From RGIG5579 sp045543495 (GTDB lineage Bacteria; Bacillota; Clostridia; Oscillospirales; SIG627), in contig JAZQMO010000028.1 in NCBI GenBank assembly GCA_045543495.1, positions 4,802 through 68,801 on the forward strand: 64,000 nt of DNA. Direction: 5' to 3'. Numbering within the stretch: position 1 is the first letter of the stretch; each line of letters begins with the position of its first letter. The notes beneath the pieces were generated by a model that was given only the letters and a program-made list of their open reading frames with translations, ran no database searches and was not told where the DNA came from. A program made the position numbers and the translations under genes. This document shows, in pieces, positions 18,055-27,636 of this stretch.

Positions 18055-18489
18055 GTGATCCGTGCTTTTTCAGGCGAGTATAAGTGCTCGGCAGATGCCA
18101 AAGGCCGTCTTTTGGTTCCCGTGAAGCTGCGTGAGCTGTTTCCCGAAGGGGAGAGTATGATCTTGGTTCGCTCCTTGGATTCTTGTATCAGCCTTTATTC
18201 CGAGGGCGTTTGGAGCGTGTTTGAGGAAAAGATCGCCGCTATGCCTTCCACCGAGGCAAGAGATGTGCGCCGCTTCTTCTATGCTTCCATGCAGCCCGCT
18301 GAGCCCGATGCACAGGGCAGAATCCTGCTTCCCGTTCAGCTTCGGGAATATGCAGGCATTACCAAAAACGTGGTGGTCCTCGGTTGCGGCGATCATGTGG
18401 AGATCTGGGATGAGGAGGGCTACCGCTCTTACACCGAAAGCACCCGTACCGCCTCCATTGAAGAAATCTTAAAGAGGAACGGTCTGTAA
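18055..18489 (+). CDS. mraZ: Transcriptional regulator MraZ
   Basis: This 144-residue protein has two SpoVT/AbrB-type half-domains ('FSGEYKCSADAKGRLLVPVKLRE' region and 'EPDAQGRILLPVQLREYAG'). It is the conserved first gene of the dcw cluster and a DNA-binding autoregulator. The start is GTG at 18055, set by an extended Shine-Dalgarno AAAGGAGTGATC (18041-18052). It shares one base with rsmH. Confidence 0.96.
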   Translation: MIRAFSGEYKCSADAKGRLLVPVKLRELFPEGESMILVRSLDSCISLYSEGVWSVFEEKIAAMPSTEARDVRRFFYASMQPAEPDAQGRILLPVQLREYAGITKNVVVLGCGDHVEIWDEEGYRSYTESTRTASIEEILKRNGL

Positions 18490-19421
18490 TGGCGTTTTCT
18501 CATAAGCCGGTTTTGTTTTACGAAACCGTAGACGGACTGAACGTTAAGCCCGACGGGGTTTATGTGGACTGCACCTTGGGCGGGGCAGGGCATTCCTCCT
18601 TGCTGCTGTCAAGGCTCACCACAGGTCGACTGATCGCCTTTGATCAGGATCCCGCCGCCATTGAAAATGCCAAGATCCGCCTTCGGGAATACGAAGGAAA
18701 ATTTGAGCTTGTCAATTCCAATTTCTCCACTGCCGATGAGGTGCTCACCCGTCTGTGTCCCGATGGGATCGACGGCGCTATGATCGACCTCGGGGTTTCC
18801 TCCCATCAGCTGGATACCGCCGAGCGTGGCTTTTCCTATCATTTGGATGCCCCCCTTGATATGCGAATGGATCCCACCGCACCCCTCTCTGCCTTCGATG
18901 TGGTCAACACCTATTCCTTCGGCGACCTGTGTCGTATTTTGAGGGATTATGGGGAAGAGAAGAGAGCGGCGGCCATTGCCAAAAACATCATCCGCCATCG
19001 GGAAGAGGCGGCCATTAAAACCACCTCGGCTCTTTCCGAGATCATCAAGGAGGCCTTTCCTCCCAAGGAGCGCTTTGAAGGAAAGCACCCCGCCAGAAGA
19101 AGCTTTCAGGCCATTCGCATTGAGGTCAACCACGAATTGGATGTGATTCCCGTGGTACTGAGAGCCTTGGTGAAGCACTTAAAGCCCGGCGGCAGGCTTT
19201 CCGTTATCACATTCCATTCCTTAGAGGATCGGATCGTGAAGGAGGAAATGAAATCCTTTGCAGAGGGCTGTACCTGCCCGAGAGACTTTCCCGTTTGTGT
19301 TTGCGGCTTTGTTCCGAAATTAAAGCTTATTACCCGCAAGCCCATTGTTCCGAGCCCCGAGGAAGAAAAAGAAAATCCGAGAAGCCGCAGCGCAAAGCTC
19401 AGAGTTGCGGAGAAACTATAA
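18489..19421 (+). CDS. rsmH: 16S rRNA cytosine(1402)-N4 methyltransferase RsmH
   Basis: This 310-residue protein (formerly MraW) has motif I 'DCTLGGAGHSSLLL', 'DLGVSSHQLD', 'GERF-like' 'RGFSYHLDAPLDMRMD', and the C-terminal 'RSRSAKLRVAEK'. It modifies C1402 of 16S rRNA. The start overlaps the last base of the mraZ stop. Confidence 0.97.
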   Translation: MAFSHKPVLFYETVDGLNVKPDGVYVDCTLGGAGHSSLLLSRLTTGRLIAFDQDPAAIENAKIRLREYEGKFELVNSNFSTADEVLTRLCPDGIDGAMIDLGVSSHQLDTAERGFSYHLDAPLDMRMDPTAPLSAFDVVNTYSFGDLCRILRDYGEEKRAAAIAKNIIRHREEAAIKTTSALSEIIKEAFPPKERFEGKHPARRSFQAIRIEVNHELDVIPVVLRALVKHLKPGGRLSVITFHSLEDRIVKEEMKSFAEGCTCPRDFPVCVCGFVPKLKLITRKPIVPSPEEEKENPRSRSAKLRVAEKL

Positions 19422-19440
19422 AAGAAAAGGAGATTTGGTC

Positions 19441-20082
19441 ATGGATGCGATGTATCGCAAAAAGGCCCGTGAAGCCGAAGAAGCGCGCAAGGCAAAAAAG
19501 CAAGCCGAAAAAAATCACGTAGCCGATGATTATAATCCCAAGCTTCGCCCCCGTGAGAACCACCCCGATTCCATTGATTCCGAAAAGAGAATTTCCAAAA
19601 ATTTGAATAAACTCAACCGCCGTCTGGTCACCTCGCCCTTGGCAGAAGAAAAGGGAGCCGTGGAGGCCGTGACAGCAGGGGAGGACCGTGGAGCAAGGGT
19701 CGTGACCCGCTCTGCTGCCGTGAAGGCGCCCGCTCCTCTTGCGATTATTTTTTCCTGCGCACTGATCGCCGTGGTGTTTATGTATATGCTCACCCTGTCG
19801 GTTCAGATCGAGGAATACACCCTTTCCATCGATCGTATGGAATCCCAGATCGCCGAATTGAAGGAAGAAGCAACCCAATTGGAGGTGCAGCTGGAGAATA
19901 AGTACGATCTGGATGAGGTGGAGCGAATTGCCACGCAGGAGCTTGGTATGGTAGCTGCTTCCTCCCTGCCGAAAAAGTATGTCTCCGTGGTAGAAGAGGG
20001 AGATGTATGGGAAGAATCGGAAAAAGAGGAGAAATCCTTTTTTGAAAAGCTATTCGGAAAAGGGGATAAAACCGAGGAATAA
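19441..20082 (+). CDS. ftsL: FtsL-like divisome protein
   Basis: This 213-residue bitopic protein has a long charged, Lys/Glu-rich cytoplasmic N-terminus (about 95 residues), one membrane helix ('LAIIFSCALIAVVFMYML'), then a short coiled coil ('MESQIAELKEEATQLEVQLE') and 'DEVERIATQELGM', the usual FtsL/DivIC ending. The call rests on topology and on its place between rsmH and the PBP. AAAGGAG at 19425 sets the ATG at 19441. The N-terminal extension is long for the family. Confidence 0.85.
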   Translation: MDAMYRKKAREAEEARKAKKQAEKNHVADDYNPKLRPRENHPDSIDSEKRISKNLNKLNRRLVTSPLAEEKGAVEAVTAGEDRGARVVTRSAAVKAPAPLAIIFSCALIAVVFMYMLTLSVQIEEYTLSIDRMESQIAELKEEATQLEVQLENKYDLDEVERIATQELGMVAASSLPKKYVSVVEEGDVWEESEKEEKSFFEKLFGKGDKTEE

Positions 20083-20125
20083 AGACCTTTTGCCGAGAAT
20101 ATGAATAAGGTAAGGAGTCAAATTT

Positions 20126-20152
20126 GAGTAAAGGAAGGCCTTTACTCTTTTT
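20126..20152 (+). terminator. Intrinsic terminator between ftsL and the PBP gene
   Basis: A perfect 9-bp stem (20126-20134 with 20139-20147), a 4-base loop and TTTTT follow. It lies inside what is normally one operon, so expression of downstream wall genes may be attenuated here. No clear promoter was found between it and 20189. Confidence 0.75.
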
Positions 20153-20188
20153 GACCATATAGACGAACCCGAGAAAGGAGAAGAGCGA

Positions 20189-22534
20189 ATGTTTGAGAAT
20201 TTGCAGCCCGGTCGATTAAAACTGAACAAGCGCTGTACCGTGATCCTTGTGTTCTTTATCGTCTGCGGCATCGCTCTTGCATCCCGACTTTTTTATTTGC
20301 AGATCGTAAATTTTGATAAGTATCAGTCCGATACGGTCAATCAGTACACCAAGGAAACGGTCATTCAAGCCAAGCGCGGTACCATCTATGACCGCAATAT
20401 GAAGGTTCTCGCCATCAGTACCACGGTGGAGAGAGTGTTCATTTCCCCCAATACCATCCCCAATCAGACCGTCGCCGCTTATGTGGAAAGCGTGGTGGAA
20501 AAGATCAGGGATGAGGATGACAGAAAAGCAGAAAGAACCCGCCTTTTGGCTCAGTTTCAGAATGCTTCCCTCACCGTGGCACAGGACATTGCCAATGAGC
20601 TTTCCGCCCACCTTGGGGTAGAGGCAAGTATGGTAATGGAAAAAGCGGCCAAGACCCACCGTGCCGATGAGACCATCAAAAAGCAGGTGGACCTGGAGGT
20701 CACCGCCAAGATCAAGGAAATGGTGGCGGCCAAAAAGTATTCTGCCTTCATCCATTTTTCCGAGGAATCCAAGCGCTATTATCCTTACGCCAATCTTGCC
20801 AGCCACGTGCTGGGCTTTACCGGAACCGACGGCTACGGCCTGACGGGCGTGGAGGCCTACTACAATGAATTGCTCTCCGGTGAAAACGGCAAGATCGTAT
20901 CTGCCAAGGACGGTCTCGGAAACGATATGAGCACCAAGTACGAAAGCTATATCGACGCCGTGGACGGCACCGATCTGATGCTCACCTTGGACTGGACCTG
21001 CCAGAGCATTTTGGAAAAATATCTGCAGGAGGCCTTGGAGGATTCTCAGGCACGAAACCGAGTGGCGGGCATTATTATGGACGTAAACTCGGGCGATCTT
21101 CTTGCCATGTCCACCAAGCCCGACTTTGACTTAAACGATCCCTACACCATGGATGCGGTGACTCAAGCCCTTTTGGATGCCTTTGAGGGCACCGAGGAGG
21201 AGAAAAAGGAATACCGCAGTGCTTTGCTCAATGAAATTTGGAAAAACAAGGCAGTAACGGAGCTTTATGAGCCCGGCTCCACATTTAAGATCATAACCTC
21301 CGCTATGGTGCTGGAGGAAAACCTCGTCACCAGTACGGAAAACTTCACCTGCTACGGCTACATTCGCATTCCGGGTCTTTCTCAGCCCATTCATTGCCAC
21401 AAGCGAGCAGGTCACGGCACCCTTCAGTTTGAGGGTGCGCTGGGCAACTCCTGCAACCCCTTCTTCGTTACCATGAGCCAAAGACTTGGAAAGGAAACCT
21501 TTTACAAGTACTATAAGGCCTTCGGCTATAAGGAGACCACAGGTGTCGATATTTACGGTGAGGCCTCCAACCTCTTCTTTAATATGGATACCTACTCCTC
21601 GGTAGACGCGGCCTGTGCCTCCTTCGGTCAGAACTTTAAGGTCACGCCCATTTCTCACCTGAGAGCCATTTGCTCCGTTGCCAACGGCGGCTATCTTGTG
21701 ACGCCTCACGTATTAAAGGCAAGTCTCGATGCCGATGGCAATGTGGTGGAAAGCTTCGGCACCGAGGTGAAGCGTCAGGTGGTCTCCACAGAAAACTGCG
21801 AGATCATTTGGGGATATCTTCATCGAAGCGTAAGCGGAGAAACCGGCGGCAACCGCAATGCGGGCGTTCAGGGCTACAAGATCGCAGCCAAAACCGGTAC
21901 CTCCGTAAAAACAGAAAAGAGCCAAGGGGAAGAGAAATTCTATGTTTCCTCCTGTGTGGCCTTTGCCCCCGCAGATGACCCCGAGGTAGCGGTGATCCTT
22001 TTGGTGGATGAGCCCGTGGGAAGCTACTATGCTTCCGTGGTCTCCTCTCCCTATGTGGCAAAAATTCTTGCCGAGGTTCTTCCTTATTTGGGAATCGAGC
22101 CCGAATATACACAGGAGGAAATTGCCGAGCTCGGTGTTACCATTCCCGATTACACCGGCAGAAGCCTGGCTTATGCCTCCGGTAACCTGAAAGAAAAGAA
22201 GATCAACTTCCAGACGCTCGGCAACGGCTCCAATATCGTAGCACAGTCTCCCGCCGCAGGCAGTAAGGTCTCGGCAGGAGGAAAGGTGATCCTTTATACG
22301 GAGGACGGCCTGCAGGCCAATACTGCCACCGTTCCCAATGTGGTGGGGCTCTCTGCCGCCGCCGCCAATCAGGCCATTATCAATGCGGGCCTGAACATTG
22401 AGATCACATCGGGTACGCTCTCTGCCGTGCAGGGCGCTACCGCAGTGAAGCAAAGCCTTGCCCCCGGAGAAAAGGTTCTCCCCGGCACGGTGATCACGGT
22501 AGATTTCCGCCACAGCGGAGACAATACAGACTAA
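20189..22534 (+). CDS. Class B penicillin-binding protein with PASTA domains (SpoVD/FtsI type)
   Basis: This 781-residue transpeptidase has an N-terminal membrane helix (about residues 18-37), a dimerisation domain, and the catalytic domain. The active-site motifs are STFK near residue 365, S-C-N near 421 and KTGT near 568. Two PASTA domains follow (about 647-708 and 713-781). It cross-links septal peptidoglycan in vegetative division (FtsI/PBP2x) or spore cortex (SpoVD); sequence alone does not decide which. No second class B PBP is visible in the window. Confidence 0.93.
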   Translation: MFENLQPGRLKLNKRCTVILVFFIVCGIALASRLFYLQIVNFDKYQSDTVNQYTKETVIQAKRGTIYDRNMKVLAISTTVERVFISPNTIPNQTVAAYVESVVEKIRDEDDRKAERTRLLAQFQNASLTVAQDIANELSAHLGVEASMVMEKAAKTHRADETIKKQVDLEVTAKIKEMVAAKKYSAFIHFSEESKRYYPYANLASHVLGFTGTDGYGLTGVEAYYNELLSGENGKIVSAKDGLGNDMSTKYESYIDAVDGTDLMLTLDWTCQSILEKYLQEALEDSQARNRVAGIIMDVNSGDLLAMSTKPDFDLNDPYTMDAVTQALLDAFEGTEEEKKEYRSALLNEIWKNKAVTELYEPGSTFKIITSAMVLEENLVTSTENFTCYGYIRIPGLSQPIHCHKRAGHGTLQFEGALGNSCNPFFVTMSQRLGKETFYKYYKAFGYKETTGVDIYGEASNLFFNMDTYSSVDAACASFGQNFKVTPISHLRAICSVANGGYLVTPHVLKASLDADGNVVESFGTEVKRQVVSTENCEIIWGYLHRSVSGETGGNRNAGVQGYKIAAKTGTSVKTEKSQGEEKFYVSSCVAFAPADDPEVAVILLVDEPVGSYYASVVSSPYVAKILAEVLPYLGIEPEYTQEEIAELGVTIPDYTGRSLAYASGNLKEKKINFQTLGNGSNIVAQSPAAGSKVSAGGKVILYTEDGLQANTATVPNVVGLSAAAANQAIINAGLNIEITSGTLSAVQGATAVKQSLAPGEKVLPGTVITVDFRHSGDNTD

Positions 22535-22556
22535 AACGAGAAAGGGAGGAAATGAT

Positions 22557-24026
22557 ATGAAACTGAAGGATCTTTTATCCGATATTGCGGTGCTCGAATG
22601 GTGCGCCGATCCCGAAACCGAGGTGCTCAGCGTTTCCTCCGATAGCCGATCCATCGGAAAAGGCGCCGCTTTTGTGGCTCTCAAGGGCCTGAAGGTGGAT
22701 GGCAGACAGTGGATCCCCGCCGCCTTTGAAAAGGGCGCCGTGGTGGCCATTTGTCAGGAAAAGCCCGAGGAAGAGGTTCCCTATGTTCTCTTGGAGGACA
22801 CCCGAGGAAATCTTGCGCCCATTCTTGCCAATTTCTATTCCCACCCCGAAAAAAGCTTTCGCAGGATCATTGGCATTACGGGAACCAACGGAAAAACCAC
22901 CACTTCCTTTATGCTTCGTAACATTTTCCGTGAGGCGGGTCATAAAACAGGCCTCATCGGCACCACAAAATATATGATCTGCGATAGGGAATACCCCGTA
23001 GATGAAGCCAAGAGTCTTTTGACCACCCCCGATCCCGAGCTTTTGTTTGAGCTGTTTGATGCTATGCGCCGAGAAGGGGTCGATACGGTGATTATGGAGG
23101 CCTCCAGCCACGCACTTGCTTTCAATAAATTGGCGGGCGTTCCCTTTACCCTCGGTATTTTTACCAACCTCACCCGAGACCATTTGGATTTCCACCATAC
23201 CATGGAGGAATATAGGGAAGCCAAGAAAAAGCTGTTTCGTGTGGCAAAGGTGGGCATTCTCAATCAGGATGATCCCTCCTTTTCCAAAATGTGTGAGGAT
23301 GTTACTTGCCTTGTCAAGAGCTATTCTGCCAAGAGCGAAAAAAGCGATTTTTGTGCCAAGGAGATCCATACGGAAAGTGAAAAGGAGATCTCCTATCTGA
23401 TGAAATCCTCCGAGGGAATGGAGGAGATCACCCTTCCCATTCCGGGAGATTTCAATGTGTATAATTCTCTCGCCGCCGCTTCCGCTGCCTTGGAATGCGG
23501 AATCCCCTTTGATGTGATCCGCTCGGCTCTCGGAAAAATGGAGGGCGTCAAGGGAAGAATTGAACGGATCCCCACCGATACTCCTTATTCGGTCTTTATC
23601 GATTTTGCCCACACGCCCGATGCCTTGGAGAACATTCTCTCCACCCTTCGGGGCTTCACCAAGGGTCGCCTTGTGACCCTGTTCGGCTGCGGGGGCGACC
23701 GAGACCGTACCAAGCGTCCCATAATGGGGCAGATCGCCTGTGAAATGAGCGATTTCGTCGTTGTGACCTCAGACAATTCCCGCAGTGAAAAGAAGGAAGA
23801 TATCATCTCCGATATCGTGGCGGGAATGCAGGATACCAAGACCCCCTATGTGACAATTCCCGACCGTACCGAGGCCATCCGCTTTGCTCTTTCCGAGGCC
23901 AAGGAGGGAGATGTGATCCTCCTTGCAGGAAAGGGACACGAGGAATATGAGATCGACGAGGCGGGAAAAAGACCGTACAGTGAAAGAAACATCGTTTTGG
24001 AATATATCGGAGAAGAAGTAAAATGA
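22557..24026 (+). CDS. murE: UDP-MurNAc-tripeptide synthetase MurE
   Basis: This 489-residue ATP-dependent ligase adds the third stem-peptide residue. The P-loop is 'GTNGKTTT'; 'EASSHAL', 'FAHTPDAL' and 'GKGHEEYE' are typical. The specificity loop near residue 405 reads D-N-S-R, where meso-DAP enzymes usually have D-N-P-R. The Arg is kept, so meso-DAP is the likely substrate, with some doubt. It overlaps murF by 4 bases. Confidence 0.94.
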   Translation: MKLKDLLSDIAVLEWCADPETEVLSVSSDSRSIGKGAAFVALKGLKVDGRQWIPAAFEKGAVVAICQEKPEEEVPYVLLEDTRGNLAPILANFYSHPEKSFRRIIGITGTNGKTTTSFMLRNIFREAGHKTGLIGTTKYMICDREYPVDEAKSLLTTPDPELLFELFDAMRREGVDTVIMEASSHALAFNKLAGVPFTLGIFTNLTRDHLDFHHTMEEYREAKKKLFRVAKVGILNQDDPSFSKMCEDVTCLVKSYSAKSEKSDFCAKEIHTESEKEISYLMKSSEGMEEITLPIPGDFNVYNSLAAASAALECGIPFDVIRSALGKMEGVKGRIERIPTDTPYSVFIDFAHTPDALENILSTLRGFTKGRLVTLFGCGGDRDRTKRPIMGQIACEMSDFVVVTSDNSRSEKKEDIISDIVAGMQDTKTPYVTIPDRTEAIRFALSEAKEGDVILLAGKGHEEYEIDEAGKRPYSERNIVLEYIGEEVK

Positions 24027-25387
24027 TCTTAACACTTCAAGAAATCACCGAAGCCGTAGGCGGCAAGCTTTACGGAAACGGACACGCCGTGATCTGCGGC
24101 ATTTCTACCGACTCCAGAAAAGCAGTGGAGGGCGAAATCTTTGTTGCTCTGCGTGGCGAACGCTTTGACGGCCACGATTTTATCCCCGATGTGGCAGAAA
24201 AATGCAGTGCGGTGCTCACCGAGGTGAAAACCGATCTGATGGACTGCATCGTGGTTCCCGATACCTTGAAGGCTCTCGGCGTTTTGTCTGCCTATTGGAA
24301 AAAGAAGGTCAATCCTCCCATCACCGTAGGCGTTACGGGCTCCGTGGGAAAAACCACCACCAAGGAGCTGATCGCATCGGTTCTGAAGGAAAAGTATAAG
24401 ACCCACTTTACCGAAGGAAATCTCAATAACCACATCGGCGTTCCCATCACCCTGATTCGCATTGAAGAGGGGTGTGAGGCCGTGGTATGTGAAATGGGAA
24501 TGAGCGGCAAGGGCGAAATTGAGTATTTAACGGGCCTTGTACGCCCCAACCTTGCCGTGATCACCAACATCGGCACCTCCCACATGGAGCTTTTGGGCTC
24601 CCGTGAGGGGATTTTGGAGGCCAAGCTTGAGATCCTTGCGGGAATGGAGAAGGGAAGTACCCTGATCTTGGACGGCGATGAGCCGCTTTTGCGCTCCGAA
24701 AAGGTGCAGGCCCTTTTGGAGGGGTATCGTGTGATCTACGTGGGCTTCGGCACCTCCAACGATATTTACCCCTTGGATATCTATAAGGGAAGTGAGCACA
24801 TTTCCTTTGATGTGATTGCCAAAAATCAGGAATTTCGTGTCAAGGTGCCCGCCGTGGGGGATCACTTTGTGAAAAACACCCTGTTTGCGGCTGCCGTGGG
24901 AATTGCCTCGGGTGTGGAGGAAAAGCAGATCCAAAACGGTATTTCCGCTTATGCTCCCTCGGGCCTTCGTCAAAGAATCTATGAAAAGAACGGCATCCGT
25001 GTGATCGCCGATTGCTACAATGCCTCCCCCGAATCCATGACCGCTTCTCTTCGGGTCTTGTCCGAATCGGAGGGCAGAAAAATTGCCGTCCTCGGGGATA
25101 TGCTGGAGCTCGGCTATCTTTCGGAAGGCGCCCATAAAAAGGTCGGAAAAGAGGCCGTGGAAGCAGGTGCCAATGCGCTTTTTACCTACGGAAAGGCCAG
25201 CTACCACATTTTGCTTGGTGCTCTGGAGGAGGGAATGGAAAAGAAGCTTGTTTCCAATTACATTGACTCCACCGCTCTTTCCGAGGCTCTGAAAAAGACC
25301 TTGAAGCCCGGCGATACGGTACTGTTTAAGGCATCCAGAAAAATGAAGCTTGAGGAAATAATCGCGCTCTGCGGGTTAACGGAATAG
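24023..25387 (+). CDS. murF: UDP-MurNAc-tripeptide:D-Ala-D-Ala ligase MurF
   Basis: This 454-residue Mur ligase has the P-loop 'GSVGKTTTKE', 'EGNLNNHIGVP' and 'IADCYNASPESM', all MurF-typical. It adds D-Ala-D-Ala to the tripeptide precursor. It overlaps murE by 4 bases and is 4 bases before mraY. Confidence 0.95.
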   Translation: MILTLQEITEAVGGKLYGNGHAVICGISTDSRKAVEGEIFVALRGERFDGHDFIPDVAEKCSAVLTEVKTDLMDCIVVPDTLKALGVLSAYWKKKVNPPITVGVTGSVGKTTTKELIASVLKEKYKTHFTEGNLNNHIGVPITLIRIEEGCEAVVCEMGMSGKGEIEYLTGLVRPNLAVITNIGTSHMELLGSREGILEAKLEILAGMEKGSTLILDGDEPLLRSEKVQALLEGYRVIYVGFGTSNDIYPLDIYKGSEHISFDVIAKNQEFRVKVPAVGDHFVKNTLFAAAVGIASGVEEKQIQNGISAYAPSGLRQRIYEKNGIRVIADCYNASPESMTASLRVLSESEGRKIAVLGDMLELGYLSEGAHKKVGKEAVEAGANALFTYGKASYHILLGALEEGMEKKLVSNYIDSTALSEALKKTLKPGDTVLFKASRKMKLEEIIALCGLTE

Positions 25388-25391
25388 GACT

Positions 25392-26372
25392 ATGAATCAA
25401 AATATTTGGATCCTTTTGGCATCCTTTGCACTGACCGTTTTTTTTACCTTCCTGTTGGAAAAGAAATTCATCCCCTTTTTGATGCGGATCAAAATGGGAC
25501 AGACCATTTTGGAGATCGGCCCCCGTTGGCATAAATCCAAGGAGGGAACTCCCACTATGGGCGGGATCTTCTTCATTCTTGCCATCACGGTCGTCACCCT
25601 CGCTTTTTCCTTGCCCACATCCATCAAAACAGGGGATTTCAGCCTTGTTAAGGTTCTTGTGATGATGCTGCTTTTTGGTGTAGTCGGCTTTGTTGACGAC
25701 TTTACCAAATTTGTGAAAAAGCAAAACAAGGGCTTGACCGCCAAACAAAAAATGATCCTTCAGTTTGTCATTGCGGCTCTGTTTTTGTATTCCATGAAGG
25801 ATCGCCTGACCACCTCGCTTGCCCTTCCGTTTACCGATATTCGCTTGGAGCTCGGTGTGGTCTACTGGGCTCTTGCCCTTCTGTTTATTGTGTATGTGGT
25901 CAACGCCGTGAACCTGACCGATGGGATCGACGGTCTTGCTTCAGGCATCAGCTTTGTTGCCTTCGTATTTTTTGCCATTGCGGCGTATTTGGTCGGAAAC
26001 ACCCAACTTTCCGTGCTCTCCGCCTCTCTTTGCGGCGGTATGATCGGCTTTCTTCTGTATAATTATTATCCCGCCCGCATCTTTATGGGGGATACCGGCT
26101 CTCTCTTCCTGGGCGGAGCCGTGGTGGGAGCCGCTTTTTGGCTTGACAATCCGCTTTTGATCGTTTTTGTGGGACTGATCTTCATTTGGGAGGCCGTCAG
26201 CGTGGTGCTGCAGGTCATTTCCTTTCAGACCACGGGAAAGAGAATTTTCCGTATGGCACCCTTCCACCACCACCTTGAAATGGGCGGCTGGAAGGAAACC
26301 AAGATCGTATCCGTCTTTTCCTTTATCACGGCACTTTTGTCTGTGCTTGCATACTTTGCATATCTTTATTAA
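25392..26372 (+). CDS. mraY: Phospho-N-acetylmuramoyl-pentapeptide transferase MraY
   Basis: This 326-residue polytopic membrane enzyme forms lipid I. Conserved motifs are 'KEGTPTMGG', 'FVDDFTKF', 'NAVNLTDGIDGL', 'GDTGSLFLGG' and the histidine cluster 'FHHHLE'. About ten membrane helices are seen. murD, which normally follows, is absent. Confidence 0.97.
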   Translation: MNQNIWILLASFALTVFFTFLLEKKFIPFLMRIKMGQTILEIGPRWHKSKEGTPTMGGIFFILAITVVTLAFSLPTSIKTGDFSLVKVLVMMLLFGVVGFVDDFTKFVKKQNKGLTAKQKMILQFVIAALFLYSMKDRLTTSLALPFTDIRLELGVVYWALALLFIVYVVNAVNLTDGIDGLASGISFVAFVFFAIAAYLVGNTQLSVLSASLCGGMIGFLLYNYYPARIFMGDTGSLFLGGAVVGAAFWLDNPLLIVFVGLIFIWEAVSVVLQVISFQTTGKRIFRMAPFHHHLEMGGWKETKIVSVFSFITALLSVLAYFAYLY

Positions 26373-26405
26373 ATTTTGTTGATTCTATTCGGAAAGGAGA
26401 TTTGT

Positions 26406-27617
26406 ATGGCAGAATCGGTTTCTCAATCGAAGGATCCCGCATCCATTCGACCGAAGAATACGAAAAAGAGCATTTTGCCCCGCCGTAAGCCCCGCTCTGT
26501 GCAAAGACTCCGTTCCGGTATTGATTGGCCCTTTGCGGTTCTTGTGATGTTCCTGTTGTCCATCGGCACCATCTTTGTTTTTTCCTCCAGTTATATTTAC
26601 GCCAAGGCCAATTATGACGACAGCTACTTTTTCATTCGCAAGCAGGTGGGCTGGGTCCTTTTGGCACTTGTGGTCATTTATATCGTCACCCGCTATGTGG
26701 ATTACCTGATCCTCAAGCGCCTTGCCATTCCCATTTTCCTTGTTTCCTACGCCTTGCTGTGGTGTGTATTCTTCTTCGGAGCGGATGCCAACGGTGCCAA
26801 AAGATGGATCTACATCGGCGGCTTTAGTGTTCAGCCCTCGGAGATCATCAAATTCTCCGTTATTTTGATCATATCGGCCTATCTTGTGTGGCTGGATACC
26901 AAGGGAAGGGATCTTGTCCGAACTTGGAAATACGGCATTTGGCCCTTCGTTGTTCTGGTGGGAATGATCGGCCTGCCCCTTTATAAGCAGCCTCACCTTT
27001 CCGCTATGATCATTGTGTTTGCCATCATTTATATTATGATGTACTTTGGCGGAGTAAAAGGGAAGATCCTTTTGCTTGGCCTCGGTGTCGGTGCCGCTCT
27101 GATGCTGGCGCTGATCCTCTTTACCTCTCACGGCCAAAGCCGAATTAACGCTTGGCTTCACCCTGAGCTTGACCCCTTGGGAGACGGCTGGCAGCCCCTC
27201 CAGAGCCTTTACGCCATCGGATCGGGTGGCCTGTGGGGTGTGGGTCTCGGTCAATCCATGCAAAAGCATCTGTATCTGCCCGAGCCGCAGAATGACTACA
27301 TTTTTGCCGTCATTTGCGAGGAAATGGGCTTCGTCTTTGCCGTCGCCGTGATCATTCTGTTCCTGCTTCTCATTTGGCGGGGCTACTATATTGCGAAAAA
27401 TGCACCTTCCAAATTCTCCTCTATGATGGTAATGGGAATTATCACACAGGTGGGAATTCAGGTGTTTCTGAATATCGGCGTCGTTTCGGGCGCCTTGCCC
27501 AGTACGGGCGTATCCTTGCCGTTTTTCAGCTATGGCGGATCCTCTCTTTTGATCCTGATGGCAGAAATGGGCATCGTGCTTAATGTATCTCGCTATTCCT
27601 ATACGGAAAAGGCATAA
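26406..27617 (+). CDS. ftsW: SEDS glycosyltransferase FtsW / SpoVE
   Basis: This 403-residue polytopic protein of the SEDS family polymerises peptidoglycan with its class B PBP partner. A charged N-terminal tail of about 35 residues precedes ten membrane segments. Signature stretches are 'GGFSVQPSEIIKFS' and 'LPFFSYGGSSLL'. AAAGGAG at about 26393 sets the ATG at 26406. FtsW and SpoVE cannot be told apart here. Confidence 0.93.
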   Translation: MAESVSQSKDPASIRPKNTKKSILPRRKPRSVQRLRSGIDWPFAVLVMFLLSIGTIFVFSSSYIYAKANYDDSYFFIRKQVGWVLLALVVIYIVTRYVDYLILKRLAIPIFLVSYALLWCVFFFGADANGAKRWIYIGGFSVQPSEIIKFSVILIISAYLVWLDTKGRDLVRTWKYGIWPFVVLVGMIGLPLYKQPHLSAMIIVFAIIYIMMYFGGVKGKILLLGLGVGAALMLALILFTSHGQSRINAWLHPELDPLGDGWQPLQSLYAIGSGGLWGVGLGQSMQKHLYLPEPQNDYIFAVICEEMGFVFAVAVIILFLLLIWRGYYIAKNAPSKFSSMMVMGIITQVGIQVFLNIGVVSGALPSTGVSLPFFSYGGSSLLILMAEMGIVLNVSRYSYTEKA

Positions 27618-27636
27618 ATTCATTGGAGGTAATGCA

